The notes under the pieces are model-generated. The model ran no database searches, was not told the DNA's origin, and saw nothing but the letters and a program-made list of their open reading frames with translations. 64,000 nucleotides of DNA from Triplophysa rosa (taxonomy: Eukaryota > Chordata > Actinopteri > Cypriniformes > Nemacheilidae): contig NC_079892.1 in assembly GCF_024868665.1 (NCBI RefSeq), forward strand, positions 3,633,607 to 3,697,606. The letters run 5' to 3'. Below, in pieces: positions 26,075-39,806 of the stretch. Made by a program: the position numbers and the translations under genes. Positions within the stretch are counted from its first letter, which is position 1, and every line of letters begins with the position of its first letter.

Positions 26075-28929
26075 GAAATGTGACACTGTCTTGGAAATCC
26101 AGGCTCATAAATTTCATAATCTAATTATGAGATTAGGAACATCAAAGTTTGATTTAGATCATTAATTTTACTATGAATTCAATCTTTGACATGACCTTAG
26201 TCAGTATTAAAGATATCATGGTTATATTTTTACAGAATGTTCTTTAGATTATGTAGGATAATGTTATACAGAAAACAGCAAACCATCAAAAAAAGTGAGT
26301 TTTCACAGGCAGGGCCACAAAAGTGTGTATTATAAGTCTTATATATGTGTCTTTTAAAAATCCCTATTTGTAGCATCATAACGCTGTATGTGAATGATTT
26401 AAGGTGAGTTGTTTACACATTCTTCTTTTTAACGTTTCTCTTTTTTAGTGGATTTTGTGCTGTAGGAGAGGATTGTTTTTTATAGTTCTGCTGTCCTGAA
26501 CTCTTAAAACCCCAAGAGAGATCTGTAATGCACAAGCACAGTGTAAACCTTTTAAATCCCATGATGCATTTCTTTTGCTGAGGTTATAGATGCGTACATC
26601 ACACTGCAGATTCAATTAGACAACAGAGCCAAAAGCAGGTGGCTATCTGTGCAGATTGAAGGAACGTAAGGACTCTGTACTGCACTTTACATTACACTGA
26701 CAGATAATGGTCTCTGCTGTCCAGGAACATCACCCTAAAGATCCCATTGGTCACTGAGTAACTTCCTGGTCTGGAGGATTCATTTAAACATCTTTTAAAC
26801 GCAGGCAGAGACTCCAGGCCGAACAAAGAGCTTCTAATGCTCTAATGGATCTTACCCTAATGTCTTTCCCTTTTTCTCTCTCTACTTTCCATCGACTCTG
26901 GTTTCCTAAGCTAATTTGTTTAGAAGCACAAAGGAGGAGATCACGTTGTAAGTACTTTCTCCGTGGCTTTGCTTCTGCGGTGCTCATTCATGCATTTGTT
27001 TCTTGTTTAAAAGCCCGTGGGCTCCGTTTTGCCTTCATAACAGCCGGTGATGGAGATGAATCACGTGTTATCAGGTGCTGCCTGTTTTAGAACAATGGCT
27101 GTTGTGTTTTGGAGGCTGAAATTCAATGTTCTCCTGTGATCCACGACGTGTGGCTGGACTCTGAGCATCTTTAGGATGTTTGTTGGGATGAGTGTCAGGA
27201 ATAGGGTCAGAGTTCAGGTAATTCTAATTATTTTAAGGATGTTGAAGTTGCTGTAATTCTCGCTCATTGCATTAAGATGCATTCGACTCCAATTTTGAAA
27301 CCCATACAACATTTCAGGGTTGTGTCTTGTGTGCATCTGCTTTTTGGTTGCCATGGTAACCCAGCAAGACCTGCCAGCGGTGTTATACTAGCACAGCAAA
27401 CGTGCATGCTTCTGCGTATGAGTAAGCATCACTATTCCATTGATTGTGTATCATGTCATTGTGTTCTTATTCCAGAGCCGGTCACTTTAAAATGGCAATT
27501 GCCTGTGGGTGTAATAGGAATGAATCAGATTATTTTTGTCACAGTAACACAGATAAATTGGTTTTCTTGGATTCCTGTGGATTGGTAAAAAAGGCTCTTC
27601 CTCTAGCATATTTAAGAGCATTTTTGCAACACTAGCCCATAGTCCAGAACTCTCCAGAACTTTCCAGGTCCATTTGCTATGTTTTATTTGTTGAGACTGT
27701 AATATCTGCTTGATCACCTAATATTTCTGTATCTGCTCTAGATGCTGAAAATATGCTCTATACAGACTTTTTTGCCATAACTTATATATTAACAAAAGGC
27801 CCTAGTCCACCTGTGTTGAGACTTGGTGATGACACAATAAGAACCTTTCAGTTACCTGCCTAGATCTGTAAGAACTGGGCCAACCCACGGCCTGCTTATT
27901 TAGATGTGATTTCAAACATTTATTCAACTCTGGCATGCATAAACCAGAGGCTCAGGGTGCGTCTCTAAATTGTCTGCTTCTGCCTCAGTCTGCTATCGGA
28001 AGAAACGTTTCATGGAATAAAGCGCACTGGTCTTGTCATTTACTTGAATAGTGAATCTGGGAGTGTATTCTGAAGCTAGACAGCAGTGCCATATTTCATA
28101 GAGCTTTCCTTTTTTGAAACCCAAGTTTTGAACATCAGATCTGCCTGTTCCCTGCACATTAGATTTTGTTCTGTAGGCAGCTGGCGTCACCGTACTTCAG
28201 TTCAATATGGATGAGACTAGTTTCTTTCTTGAGAAAGTTAGGTCAATTCGTGTCTAATCCCAGTCTGATGGGAATAACTATGATGGCAGTATATTATTAG
28301 TTTTTAACTCTTCTCCTGATATCTTTAGACCTTGGTTGAATATAGATAAAGCTACGTTTCTTGTTAAACCAGATTTCTGGTTCATAGCAGTAGCAGTGTT
28401 CGTATTAACCTCAATAAATTCCATTCTTTAATTATGTAATTATAACTTCTTGTTTAAAACTAATCGCATATATTCACACATCCTATGCACAACCTTCTGC
28501 TTCGCCCACATCCATTGACACTCCCAGGTTATTATAACAGAAATCTCAATGCCAGTCAGTACAATAATTAACAGACTGTATTAATAACTGTAACGTTATT
28601 TAGAAAACAAATTCTCTCCAAATGGGGCTGTAGGGACAGTCTTGAAAACACGATTACAAAACCAAGTTGTCATTAAAAATCTTTAGTTGAGATGTTTGCT
28701 TTTTCACAAGTTTTATTCTTTACCCCGTTTTACAATATTTACCAGAATTTTATCTGTATTTCATCAGTATTGAAACAGGGAGTGCAGACTCGAGAGTCAC
28801 CCTGACAGAACAAGCAGAACAGAGGAAATAAATTATCACTGTGGATGGAAATGAAGGGTGAAGAGAAAGTTCTCGTTCTGTCTGAAAGCCATTAAGAGCT
28901 TCATTAACACACGAGCTGCTGCATCCTCC

Positions 28930-29015
28930 TGAGAACTCTCTGTCGCTCTTTCTCGCTCTTTCTCTCGCTCTCTCCTTTCTTTCTTTCTCTCTCTCGCTCT
29001 CTGTCTCTCTCCCAT
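28930..29015. repeat. CT-rich low-complexity tract
   Basis: Interrupted TCTC/TTTC/CGCT repeats. A minus-strand open frame over it (28750-29127) is a low-complexity artefact. Confidence 0.8.
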
Positions 29016-30204
29016 TAATCTCAGATGTTGTGCAATGGAATGTTCTTGTCAGTCTGTAAATGGATTTAGCAGAGAGCACAAAAATATATTTGCCCCTATA
29101 CACACACACAGACTTACTCATACACACATGACAATTGAACAGATCTTTGTTAACCTTCAGTATTGCAGTGTGTGAGTTTGAAAAAGCGAGTTGACTGGGT
29201 GTGTTTTTAAATCCTAATTTAGGTTATTTGTCATTAGCTGGATTGTAAAGAAATGTTTATTATTTTTATTAGGTTAAAAGCTAGTGAGTGTCGGGGTTTT
29301 GAGTTTTTTTCCACCTCTGTTTATTTTCCCAAACAGTGGCTAATTGTTTAATTTAATTATAGTGCAACCTGCTGTTCCGTTTCTGTAGCAATCAACAATT
29401 ATGGACACTACTTTCAGAAAGGAATTAAATTGATTTATGGATATTCACGGACTGTTATATTCATTATGAATTCATAGAAGAAAATGTTTTATTTAGGGGG
29501 CAGAGAGCAGTTCTGTCGATGATGTGTGCCAGTTAAGAGCTCCTTTGTATCAAGAGAGATCAGACTGCATGTTTCATTCTTTGTCGTGTGGTCAGAAGAT
29601 AAAACACCTGGGTGCCAGTCTTTGCAAGGAACACAACAAGCTCAAAGCAACAGGTCACAAATTAGAGATTGTCAAATTCTGCAAATACTCTTTTTCAATC
29701 ATTTTCTTGTGTCGCATATAAATATGTCTATGGCTGAGTCTGGTGGAGTGTTGAAGTACAAGACAAAAAACAAAGCCAGCACCCTAAGCCCAAATGTGTA
29801 GGTGGGGTATTTCTGCTTGAGGTTTGTGGGGGCTTAGGAAATGTTTAAAATGTAACAAACCACCGGTGTAATTGTTTCACTACATTTGTGGGTGTCAAAT
29901 GTCTGAAAATGTGCTATACATGTGTTATACATAGCAAGAATGGTCTTTATTTTACAACTAAAACACTATAAACGGCAGCTGTCATAAAACCTATATCTCT
30001 GTACAAATGAAAGGGCCGTTTTTTCAGCATTTTCTTCTTTGATTTTAATGTTAAATTGGTAAAATGTGGTAAGTACAGTAGTGAGTACTACACTCCTATT
30101 AGTAGCTGAAAACATTCATCAAACATTCTTTGTAAGTCTAACTTAAGTAAGTAAACTAACGGTACTGTTTAGCGTGTTGACAAAATGTTTATATGCTCTC
30201 CTAC

Positions 30205-30262
30205 TTGTAAGTCGCTTTGGATAAAAGCGTCTGCCAAATGAATAAATGTAAATGTAATGTAA
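30205..30262 (+). repeat. 3' tail of an L2-type LINE or partner SINE
   Basis: Contains TTGTAAGTCGCTTTGG, TAAAAGCGTCTGCCAAATG and then AAATGTAAATG repeats. This is the conserved tail shared by fish L2-clade LINEs and the SINEs they mobilise. No body of the element precedes it. Confidence 0.7.
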
Positions 30263-30677
30263 AGTCTGCTCATGGGTTAAAGTAAATAATATGTAGTTTT
30301 CGTAAATTTAAGGACATTAGAAGATTCTAGGAGGCTCTCGCAAGAATAGGTATAAGTTTAAGTCTGTCCGTGTATGTGCTGTCTGTATGTCATAAGGCAT
30401 GATGATTACCTGCAACTGCTCAGTGCTGTGTGGTGATCCAAAAATAGAGCTGTGAGAGTCTGGCAGCCTGTGTTAATGTGTGTGTGTGTATCTGTTTGTG
30501 TGTAAAAGAGAAACACTAGAGCGTCATGTTAAGAGTAAAACTCTGACCTCTGCTGGAAAAGAATGGACCGAGGCCAGTCCATGCTGACTGTTTACTGTTT
30601 AGAATCTAGAACAATGATTTGGTTTCAAAACTGTCGATGTGATTATTTTTAGCTGACTTTGTTATTCTGTTTTGCAG

Positions 30678-30785
30678 GTGCTGAGAACATAGTTGACTGT
30701 GTGTGGTTGTGACGGCCAGTCTGCAGTTTGTTTGTGTGATGGAGGGTTTTCCTGTCCACTGACGCTGCAGCACTGCCCTGCAGTC
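30678..30785 (+). other. peak1 5' UTR segment on the first coding exon
   Basis: The acceptor TTCTGTTTTGCAG ends at 30677, and 108 bases precede the start codon at 30786. The frame is open through this segment but contains no in-frame ATG, so translation should begin at 30786, the conserved start. A short out-of-frame ATG lies within it. Confidence 0.6.
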
Positions 30786-33700
30786 ATGTCTGCATGCAAC
30801 ACTTTCACGGAGCATGTATGGAAACCAGGGGAGTGCAAGAACTGCTTCAAGCCCAAAAGCTTGCACCGGGCTTCAGAGCAAGCCAATGCTGCGAGTGAGA
30901 GCAAGACAAACCGTAATGCCAAGCTCACAAACAACAACCAGAGGAGCGTCTCCTCATCCCGTGCAGGTCAGGTCCGGCCACCGGTCGCAAAGAAACCTAC
31001 CATTGCGGTGAAGCCCACCATGATGTTGCCATGCTCTCCGTCAGGACTGGACTCGGAAGGAAACGTTTCCAGGCTTGCTGAGGGGGTGCAGGTCAATAAA
31101 AACTCACCTTTCTGGAACCACAACAGTCTAAACAGCTCAAGACTCACAGGCACAAACAACAATCAAAGAGAGGATTTAGTTATGCAGACAGAGGCATACG
31201 GCCCTATTTCCCCACAGACAGCTTGCAGCAGCAACAACAACGGATTGACGGATGTGCTTAAAGAGATTGCTGGACTGGGACCTTCTCCAAGTTCCAGCAG
31301 AGATGACTTCTTCGGGCGAATCTGTAGTTCGTATAGACGCTCACTAGAGAGAGGTTTACCGGCTTCAAGCTGCCTCAATGCTGGGAGCAGCAGCCGAGGA
31401 GCCATGAAACGCGTATCCCTTAGTGACAGTGCAGAGATCATCAGCTTGGAGGGTGGACGTTTCTGCTATCCAGAATTCTCCAGTGATGGTGATGGTGATG
31501 ATGAAGATGATGATGATGAGAGCGGTGATGAGGATGAGCATGACAGTTGGGATGAAAGCGACGAAGAGTTGTTAGCAATGGGTATCCGAATGCGCGGCCA
31601 GCCTCGCTTCGCAAACTTCCGCGCCGCCACGCTGTCTCCCGTTCCCTTCGCTGTAGGAAAAAAGTGGAATACAGTGCCTCTACGTAACCGCTCGCTGCAG
31701 AGATTTTGCGCGGTGGATTATGATGACAGCTATGATGAGATTCTTAATGGATACCCGTCTGTTGACTCAAATGGGGCACCTGCTCTTTTACCATACAGCT
31801 CTGACCACCAAGGTAGTGACTTTTTGTCGACCTCTGAGTCCACCACATCACCTGAGTCCTTGACTTCATTGCCCGACGAATCCTGCGCTGGCAGCAGTAA
31901 GGGCACTGGTGACCAGAGAAATGGTCTTTCATTCCTAACAAGCAAAGAACCTTCAACCAGAGGACTGAGCTCGCCAAAATCCAATGAAACGCATAAAGCT
32001 GTCCTAGCCATCCGACTGGAGGAGCAAGATAATGGGCAAAGAGAGGGCGGGGCTCTCCCACAAGCTCTTCCAGGCCAGCCAATCACAATCAGTTTCAGCC
32101 CAACTGAAGAGCAGGCCAAGCCATATCGAGTAGTAAATCTGGAAAAGGCTCCTATCTGTAAGCCCTACACAGTTGTAGACGTGTCTGCCTCCATGACCAC
32201 AAAAGATGATCAATCTTATTCTGTTGAAAGCTCCCCAAAACCAAGTATGTCGAGTGGTGCGGTTCGTTCCTCCCCTGACCCCCATCCAGTCTCACTAACC
32301 TCCCCTCAGTCCCTCAGATCTCCTTGCTCATCTGTGGTGTCTCCATCCATGTCTTTGTCTCCTGTAATGCCTCAGTCTCCCAGAGCCGCATCTCCCGCAG
32401 CTGCATCCCGCGCAGGACCCTCCGGTTTCCGCACAAAACCCGGCAGTATCCGTTACCAAGAAGTGTGGACGTCTTGCACCAGCCCACGACAAAAGATCCC
32501 AAAAGTCGATTTAACAAGTGGTGGTGCCACTCCGAGACTCGTCAACCACAAATCAGCTCCCACCTCTCCAACTGCAGGGTTCAGCTCTGCACGCACAGTC
32601 CCAACCAAATCTCCAAACTTGTCTGAGATCAAATTTAACAGTTACAACAATGCTGGCATGCCCCCGTTCCCCATCATCATTCGTGATGAACCTGCATATG
32701 CGCGCAGTTCCAAGAAAGCAGTGAAGGTTCCAATTGTGATCAATCCCAGCGCTTATGATAATTTGGCTGTGTACAAGAGTTTTTTGGGGCTTAATGGTGA
32801 GCTGCCCCATTCCAAGCCCGGGGCGGGAGAGCGAGTAGCCAGTCACACGTATGAGGAGATTGGGTCTTCTGACAGTACCCAACCCTCTCCTACTGAACAG
32901 ACACGTCTGAAGCACATGTCTGAGACTGTTTCTGGGCAGACGGTGAATGACGGCAAAGCAAGAACCACACCAGGTCTTTCCGTAGGTAACCTGAGCCCCA
33001 GTCCTTCCTCCCCTGTGACCCAAAGCAGTCTGGATCACATTTATAACACGAGCGGTGAGCAACCACCAGAAGGTACCAAAGAAGGCCAGGTCACGTCCAG
33101 CCTAAATTCAGGTCATAAAGAGAAAGCAAGTACTGTTCTCTCTCAAATGGTGGCTTCAATTCAACCTCCGACATCTCCTCCGGACTCTCCTGCTGGCCAA
33201 AGCAAAACATGCAGCGCTGAGGAGCTTTACTCACTACCACCCGATCCCTCCAAAGACACTCTTAGTAGACCCAAATCACTTCATTGTTCGGCAGAACCTC
33301 ACAAAGACTCGCCAGCCAAATTCCTGCCCAAATCTCACAGCGCCTCTGCTGCTGTACCCCCCACAAGCCCCAAATCTGAACCCACTGCACCGTTCCCCCC
33401 GGTAAGATCCAGCTCATCCCCTTACCACTCCAGTAATCTGCTCCAGAGACACTTTAGCAACTGGACCAGGCCTGCCGGTGTCAAGCCTAGCGATGGAGAG
33501 ACCAGCCCAAGTGCGGAGGGAAGACGTTCAGCCGATGCCAACAAGCCCAAACGCTGGATCTCCTTTAAGAGCTTCTTCCGCAGGCGGAAGGATGAGGATG
33601 AGCAGAAGGAAAAAATGGAACGTGAGAAAGAAAAAGGAAAGCTGCTGGGATTGGATGGGACAGTCATCACTGTGTTGCCCCCACCGCCTGTACAAAAACA

Positions 33701-36700
33701 GCACTGGTTCGCTGAGGCCAAGGCAGACAACCCTCACCAGAAACCCACTATTATATTCACCTACAAATCAGAGAGCGCCATGAGCGGAGAGGAGGCTGAG
33801 CTTCGGGTCGAGGAGCACAAAGAGAGTTCAGGTGTTACAATGGGTGGTGGGGTCTCCAGCCTGTCAACTCCACCAAAGAGCAGAGCCAGTCTTCTTATTA
33901 GCAAAGTCATGAAGTAAGTTATTTTTTTTGTACCTCTATCTTAATAACTCCAATTTTCAGTTTTTTATTAAGTACCATACAGAATGATCTGTTCTTACCT
34001 GCCATTAGTGCTGTTGTCTCTGCAGTGCCAGAGTTGTGCCAAATGCTACCTCATGAACATTTGGAGGTAGCTTTTCGTAATGCCTGATTAAAAATTGTCT
34101 GGTTGTAGCTGATCAAAAACAAAGTCAGAGCTGACAATATAATATATTTACTAAAATGTTGTGTAGATGTTGCTTTAACATAATATCATGCTATTGTGGT
34201 GAATGAAAAAATAAAAGTGTAAAATGTTTATTATATACACTGCAAAATATTAATGGTATTTTTGTCTTATTTTCCAGTACAAATAATTAAACATTTCTAA
34301 ATCATAATACGTTTTTCCGAAAAGCAAAATTACTAGACTAGTATTGCTTACTGAAAAATAAAAATATAGCATAAGAGTAAAGATATCTGCCAAGATAAGA
34401 AGAAAGGGAAAACTAGATTTTTATCTTTACCCTATTGGCAGATATTTTTTGTCCTAAGCAAAAATGCCCTATTTTTATTTGTTTTCTTTTTACCATTTAT
34501 ATTTGTAATATTTTTATTATATCTTGTCATGATTTAAGATGTTTAGATATACCTGAAAAACAAGACACACACACTGAGTAAGAAAGTCATTTTTGCAGTG
34601 TACTACTACAATGTTTTTGATGATGGCAAAATACTTCATTACTACATTAAAGGTGTAGTTCACCTTAAAAATGAGAATTCTGTCATCATTTACTCACCCT
34701 GTTGTCATTTTAAACCTGTGTGATTTCCTTTCTTCTGCAAAACACAAAAGAAGATATTTTGAAAAATGTTGGGAACCAAAAACCGTTGGTCCCCGACTCC
34801 CCTTTGACTTCTATTGTATGGTCACAAAACCATTGCAAGTCAATGGGGACCAACGGTTTTCTGTTACCAACATTTTTCAAAATATCTTCTTTTGTTTTCT
34901 GCAGAAAAAAGAAAGTCATACAGGTTTGAAATGACAAGAGGGCGTGTAAATAATGACAGAAGTTTCCTTTTTAAGGTGAACTATCCCTTTAATTCACCTA
35001 ATGCAAAATATCGCTTTGTTTTGAAGAATAAAGTTGCCACATGTAACACCAAATAAAAAATACACGGTGCATGTAGAATACCCAAAAAACTAACTTTGTT
35101 TTTAAAAATTGTTTGAGTTTAAGGTATGTATAAGAACACAAACAAATATTTTAAGTAGAAGATGATAATTCAAAGATTGTTAAATAGGTGATTTTCAAAC
35201 TGAAAAAAAAACAGTTTCCTGTTGTGTCACTCATATCTGTGCGTATCCTGTGACCTTTGATCCTGATGTTTCATAGCTGTGAGCTGACGCACAGCCACAG
35301 GTAAAGGACCAGTAAGAGTTAAACATGTGCGTGAAACATTAAGACTGTTAAGCTGAGAGGAGGAGTAAGACAAGCAGACAATCCAAGAAAGATTCAAGCA
35401 AGGAATTTTTGTATTTAACTTTTATTGTCTCTTTGATTTGTCTGATGGGTGACTGTGTGAGCCACTATGGTGGGTAAGCATTAAACTTCATCAAATACGT
35501 TTTAACTTTACTGAACATATAGTCGAGTGTTTGTTTCAGCCTGGGTGTGTGTTTGTAGAGTGTTATCTGCCTCAGTAAGAGAAAGAAATACATAGGACAC
35601 GTTGATTCAGGTTCTTCTAACAAGTTCAAACATTGAGGTACATTGCTGTTTGTGTGTCATTAGTTTAAAAACTGCTTCAGTCTGGTTTAGTCCTTTAATA
35701 CTTATTTAGTATGTATGTATGTTTGTTGAATGAATGTTTTAATATATGCATTTTGTGTCTTAAATCTTCATGTTTGAGAGAACACCTCTTGTTATATAAC
35801 AATTTTTCTGTTATAAGTGAATGGAACAGAATTTGGTTATGTCCAGACCTGCAGAAACCTCCTCACATGTAGCGTTCTTGAATGGGTTCCTCCACAAAAT
35901 GAAACTGAATACAGATTTCTTTTACACAGCGTTTAATTCCTTCTCCTCATAAAATAATAAAAATAGAAATGTATTTTGTTGTTAAATGTTTTGTTGTACT
36001 GTATTGTGTTCCTGAAGTACCACATTAATTTATCACGTACTGTATACAGGCTCCAAATACAGTGTTTCCTATATTTTAATTTTAACTGCATGTGTGTGTA
36101 AAAAACAGCTGGATCTTAAGCTTTTTTATCCTCTATCCAGTCAGCTTCCAGTTCAGGATACTGAGATCGCCCCTGCCACCTCCCTGCCCGCTAAGATGGA
36201 GCTGTCGCCCCTGCGCGAGCCGTCTGCCTGCTGTCCGCCCCCAGCATCGCCCACCTCACACAGCAGCAAGCAAGGAGAGCGAGAGGAAGAGGGAAGCGTT
36301 CGCACCATATCGCAGTCTTCTACATCCAGCAGCTGCAGGGCCACATACACCAACCTGGGTAAGTCAAGCAGACATGTTTGACGGGTCACTTTCTGTGCTC
36401 TGTTCTTGTTTCGGGGCCAGCGCTGTGAAGGTTTTGACCTGACTCGGACGGCTCACACTGATATATTTGGGTTGTCATGGCAGCAGCTATTCTAGAATAT
36501 TGATAAAGCCATAAATAACAGATGTGATGTGAGCATCATTCTCTCATGTTGGTGTAAGTTGATAGGGACTTTCTGAAGTTCGTGGTGAAAAGAGGTACGT
36601 GTCTCTCGCTCTTACTCTTCTGTTTTGTCTTGCCTTCATTGTTTTGGTGTTATATATTTGGTGAAGTTTTTTTACTTGCGTAAATTGTGTTGTAACGCAG

Positions 36701-39700
36701 TGTTAGTTGTGTTTTTTGTGTTAGTTATGAGACAATTGATGACGATGTTTCTTTTCAGGGTTTTTCTTCTTGAAATGTCAAAACTTGACTATTCTAGTAT
36801 TTGGTGTGTTCCTCTCCTAATTTAAAATAGACATTCATTCGTCTTAAAAGTACATCAAAAGTTGTGCGTTGAAGTTTATCACCAAATAAATCCAGAATAA
36901 AGCAGAATATAGATGACAGAATACATAATTGTGGTGTTTGTAATAAAAAATCTTTTATACCGATACTAATTTTATACAGTTGACTCTTTGGTTGCATTAT
37001 TGACGGGACCTAAAAAAGATAAAAGAGCCTCGGAGGAAGCCACAGTCTGAGATTATTGGGAGATTAAAGCAGATTAGAGAGGAATGTTCGATGAGGTTTT
37101 ACGCTGTTAAATACCTCTAAACTCATACAACATCCCTGCGAACTGGGTGTTTTAGAGAAACTGGCCGCTGAGGTAGGACACATTTGTTGATGGTCACAAT
37201 TGGGTTAAAGTTAAGATAGATTTACTCTTCTAGTAGGTTACAAATGTAGGTGTCTCCTTAACTCTTCGCATTCAATAACCATCTTGTTGGTGATGCCATT
37301 TGCATCTTTTCTTTTTCTTACAACTGCCTTGTGCAGTAGGCCACGTTGCCACCTTGTGGACCTTCAAGTTAGTGCACTGTTACGGAAGTATGCAAGGTTA
37401 CAAAAATTGTGCCGATTGAATACAGTGCTGCTGATGATGACAACATTTACGTTGTGCCGTGTACACATTAGCATACATGTAAAAATCCAAAGCATACATT
37501 TAGGCTCACAAAGGTTTCTTGTTTCTATTGCTTTGCAGGTCAATCCAGGGCCAACATGATCCCTGTGAAGCATCCCAGACATCCTAAAGCATCCGATGAC
37601 ACGTTAGCCTCTGACCCGGAGGTCACCGAACCCACCTCTAAAGCCACTCCTCCCCCCCTGCCCAAGAAGTCAGTCCCACGTGCTCAAACAGAACCATCCT
37701 CTATGGGTAAAGAACTCTCAGGCCCACAAACCAAAGGAGAGGCCAGACCGGGCGGGACCAGTCTGAGCGTCGCCAATCCGCTCTATGATCTCGAGTCCAC
37801 GTGGGACACGGGCAGTCAAAGCTCCTCGCTCAGCTCAGAGGCACGGCATCACGATGAATCCGGAGACTCCTTGGAGCGTCCCGTTGGGGGACGTAGCTTG
37901 TGTTCGCTTACCAATAGCAGCTCCGTTCAGGGGTGCGACCGCCGCGGCTACCGCAGTACAGAGAGTTTGACGGCCAGGGCACGAGGGGCTGGGAGACCCG
38001 CTACGGTTCAGAAGCAGGTGCCGTATAGAGGAATGGAGAGTTGGGAGGAAGTGGTCGGAAGGATTCGAGGACTGCACACAGATACGCTTCGTAAACTGGC
38101 AAACAGATGTGAGGATCGATTCATGGCTGGACAGAAAGATCACCTGCGCTTCGGAACGGACAGTTGGTCTCATTTTCGACTGACCGCTGGAAAACCTTGT
38201 TGTGAAGCAGGAGATGCTGTGTACTACACGGCGTCTTTCTCCAAAGAACCTCTGATGAATTATGCAGTCAAGGTAAAGTTTTTGTTTTGTTTTTAGAAAA
38301 AAATACTTTTCAAAGTTTTTATAATTTGGGGATAGTTCCAATATATTTTGGGCTTTTATTGGCAGTTTTTTAATTAAGTATTCATTTCTTTTTAATTCAT
38401 TATTTGGTTATTCATTAGGGGAAAAATTGAAAATAGTTAAAAAATAATATTTTATTTTGTAATAAAAGAAAGTATAATATATCATAAATATAAAATTTCA
38501 CATGATCTTAAAAACATTTTTATCTAAAAATATAAAATAAATTCATTTGTTTTATATTTTTAGACAACTAAAATTTCTCATGATCTTAACAACCTTTTTA
38601 AGTGATAGGTTTTTATCATTTTTAATAAATGTCTTTGATTCCATCTGATCTCAGATCTGTAGGGGTGTGGTGAAGGAAACTCAGCAGCAGTTTTTCCACA
38701 GTCTGGCTGTTCGGCAGAGTATCGCCATGCACTTCAACATTCAGCAGGACTGCGGTCACTTCCTGGCAGATGTTCCGGCCCGCCTGTTACCTTGGGAGAA
38801 AGATGAAGACAGAGATGACGAGAGAGGCAGTACGGAGGAAAACGAGGAAACTGCATCGAAAAGCCACGAGAAGGACCCAGGAGGGAAACTGTGCAGCAGT
38901 GTCGTGGTGATCACACGCGAGGTGCCGTTTCAAACAGTGGCAGATTTTGTCCGTGAGGGCGTCGAACGCCACAATCGAAACCCTGAGCTGTACGAACGTC
39001 AGGTGTGTCTGCTTCTGCTGCAGTTGTGTGCGGGACTGGAACACATGAAACCGTACCACGTCACACACTGCGACCTGCGACTCGAGAATCTCCTGCTGGT
39101 GCACTGTCAACCCGGGAACCCGTGGAACCTTGAGCTGCTGGAGCCCAACAACAACGCCGCATCCGGACCATCTGCTGCGGCCTCCGCTTGCCCCGCCCGC
39201 CTCATCATCAGCAACTTCTCTCAGGCCAAACTGAAGAACGTTGTTCTGGAACCCTCTTCTCTCCGTGACCAGTCTCGACTCGCGCCCGAGCTCCTCACCG
39301 CCACCCAGTATCGCAAGTGCGACGAATTCCAAACCGGAATATTGATCTACGAGATGCTGCATCGGCCGAACCCTTTCGAGGAAAGTCCGGAGCTCAAAGA
39401 GAGGGAATACTGTAGCTCGGATCTGCCCCAGCTTCCCCTGCGTTCCCTCTACTCCAGCGGCCTTCAGCAGCTCGCCACGCTGTTGCTCAACCCCAGCCCT
39501 TCCGAGCGCATCCAGATGGCGGATGCCCGAGCGTGCCTGCAGTGTCTGCTGTGGGGCCCACGAGAGGACCTCTTCAATTCGTTGAACCCTGTGTTTGGAG
39601 CGATCCAGCGCCACACCGTCCTGCAGAACTGGCTGGACTTAAAGCGAACGCTGATGATGATCAAGTTCGCAGAACGATCTTTGGACTCGGGCTGTGGCGT

Positions 39701-39806
39701 GAGCCTGGAAGACTGGTTGTGTTGTCAGTATCTGGCCTTTGCCACCACGGAGTCTCTGAGCCGAGTGATCAAAATCTTACAGCAGCCGCAAGGCGTGCTG
39801 ATCTAA
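30786..39806 (+). CDS. peak1: PEAK1 pseudokinase scaffold, 1743 aa, four coding exons
   Basis: Coding exons are 30786-33913, 36141-36358, 37539-38272 and 38655-39806. The splices keep frame and give 1743 aa, against about 1746 in human. The start is the first in-frame ATG and opens with the conserved MSACNTFTEHVWKPGECK. A long disordered region follows. It carries an acidic run (about 234-263), a YEEI SH2-type site at Tyr689, RYQEVWTS and SPNLSEIKFNSYNNAGMPPF blocks, a proline motif PPPLPKK and an NPLYDL site. The C-terminal third is kinase-like. AVK retains the VAIK lysine (Lys1360, at the exon 3 end), but the catalytic loop reads HCDLRLEN (1498-1500 = HCD for HRD) and the DFG site reads NFS (1547-1549). 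Family knowledge: a dimerising pseudokinase at focal adhesions and the actin cytoskeleton, phosphorylated by Src kinases and recruiting Crk, Grb2 and Shc to control cell spreading and migration. Identification is secure. Confidence 0.97.
34647..34992. mobile_element. Full-length palindromic MITE in peak1 intron
   Basis: The left end TTAAAGGTGTAGTTCACCTT and right end AAGGTGAACTATCCCTTTAA are inverse complements. The internal arms (TCTGTCATCATTTACTCACC, AAAGAAGATATTTTG, AATGTTGG and CATTGA words) recur inverted in the second half. This is a very common fish MITE. It lies in the intron 33914-36140. Confidence 0.85.

Larger units (their letters stand above)
17654..30677 (+). other. Putative peak1 first intron, about 13 kb
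   Basis: No protein-coding exon is supportable here. The interval holds a long GT array (18655-18853), a short perfect palindromic MITE (23545-23654), a nested pair of repeats (24656-26074), a CT-rich stretch (about 28930-29015) and a fish LINE/SINE-type tail (30205-30262). The rest is unremarkable non-repetitive sequence. Assignment as an intron depends on the putative first exon at 17.5 kb. Confidence 0.4.

Noticed and set aside
31730..33730. Minus-strand frames up to 169 codons opposite peak1
   Set aside because: Shadows of the long peak1 coding exon; no independent signals.
38787..39614. 275-codon minus-strand frame
   Set aside because: Antisense shadow of the GC-rich final peak1 exon, which is conserved on the plus strand.
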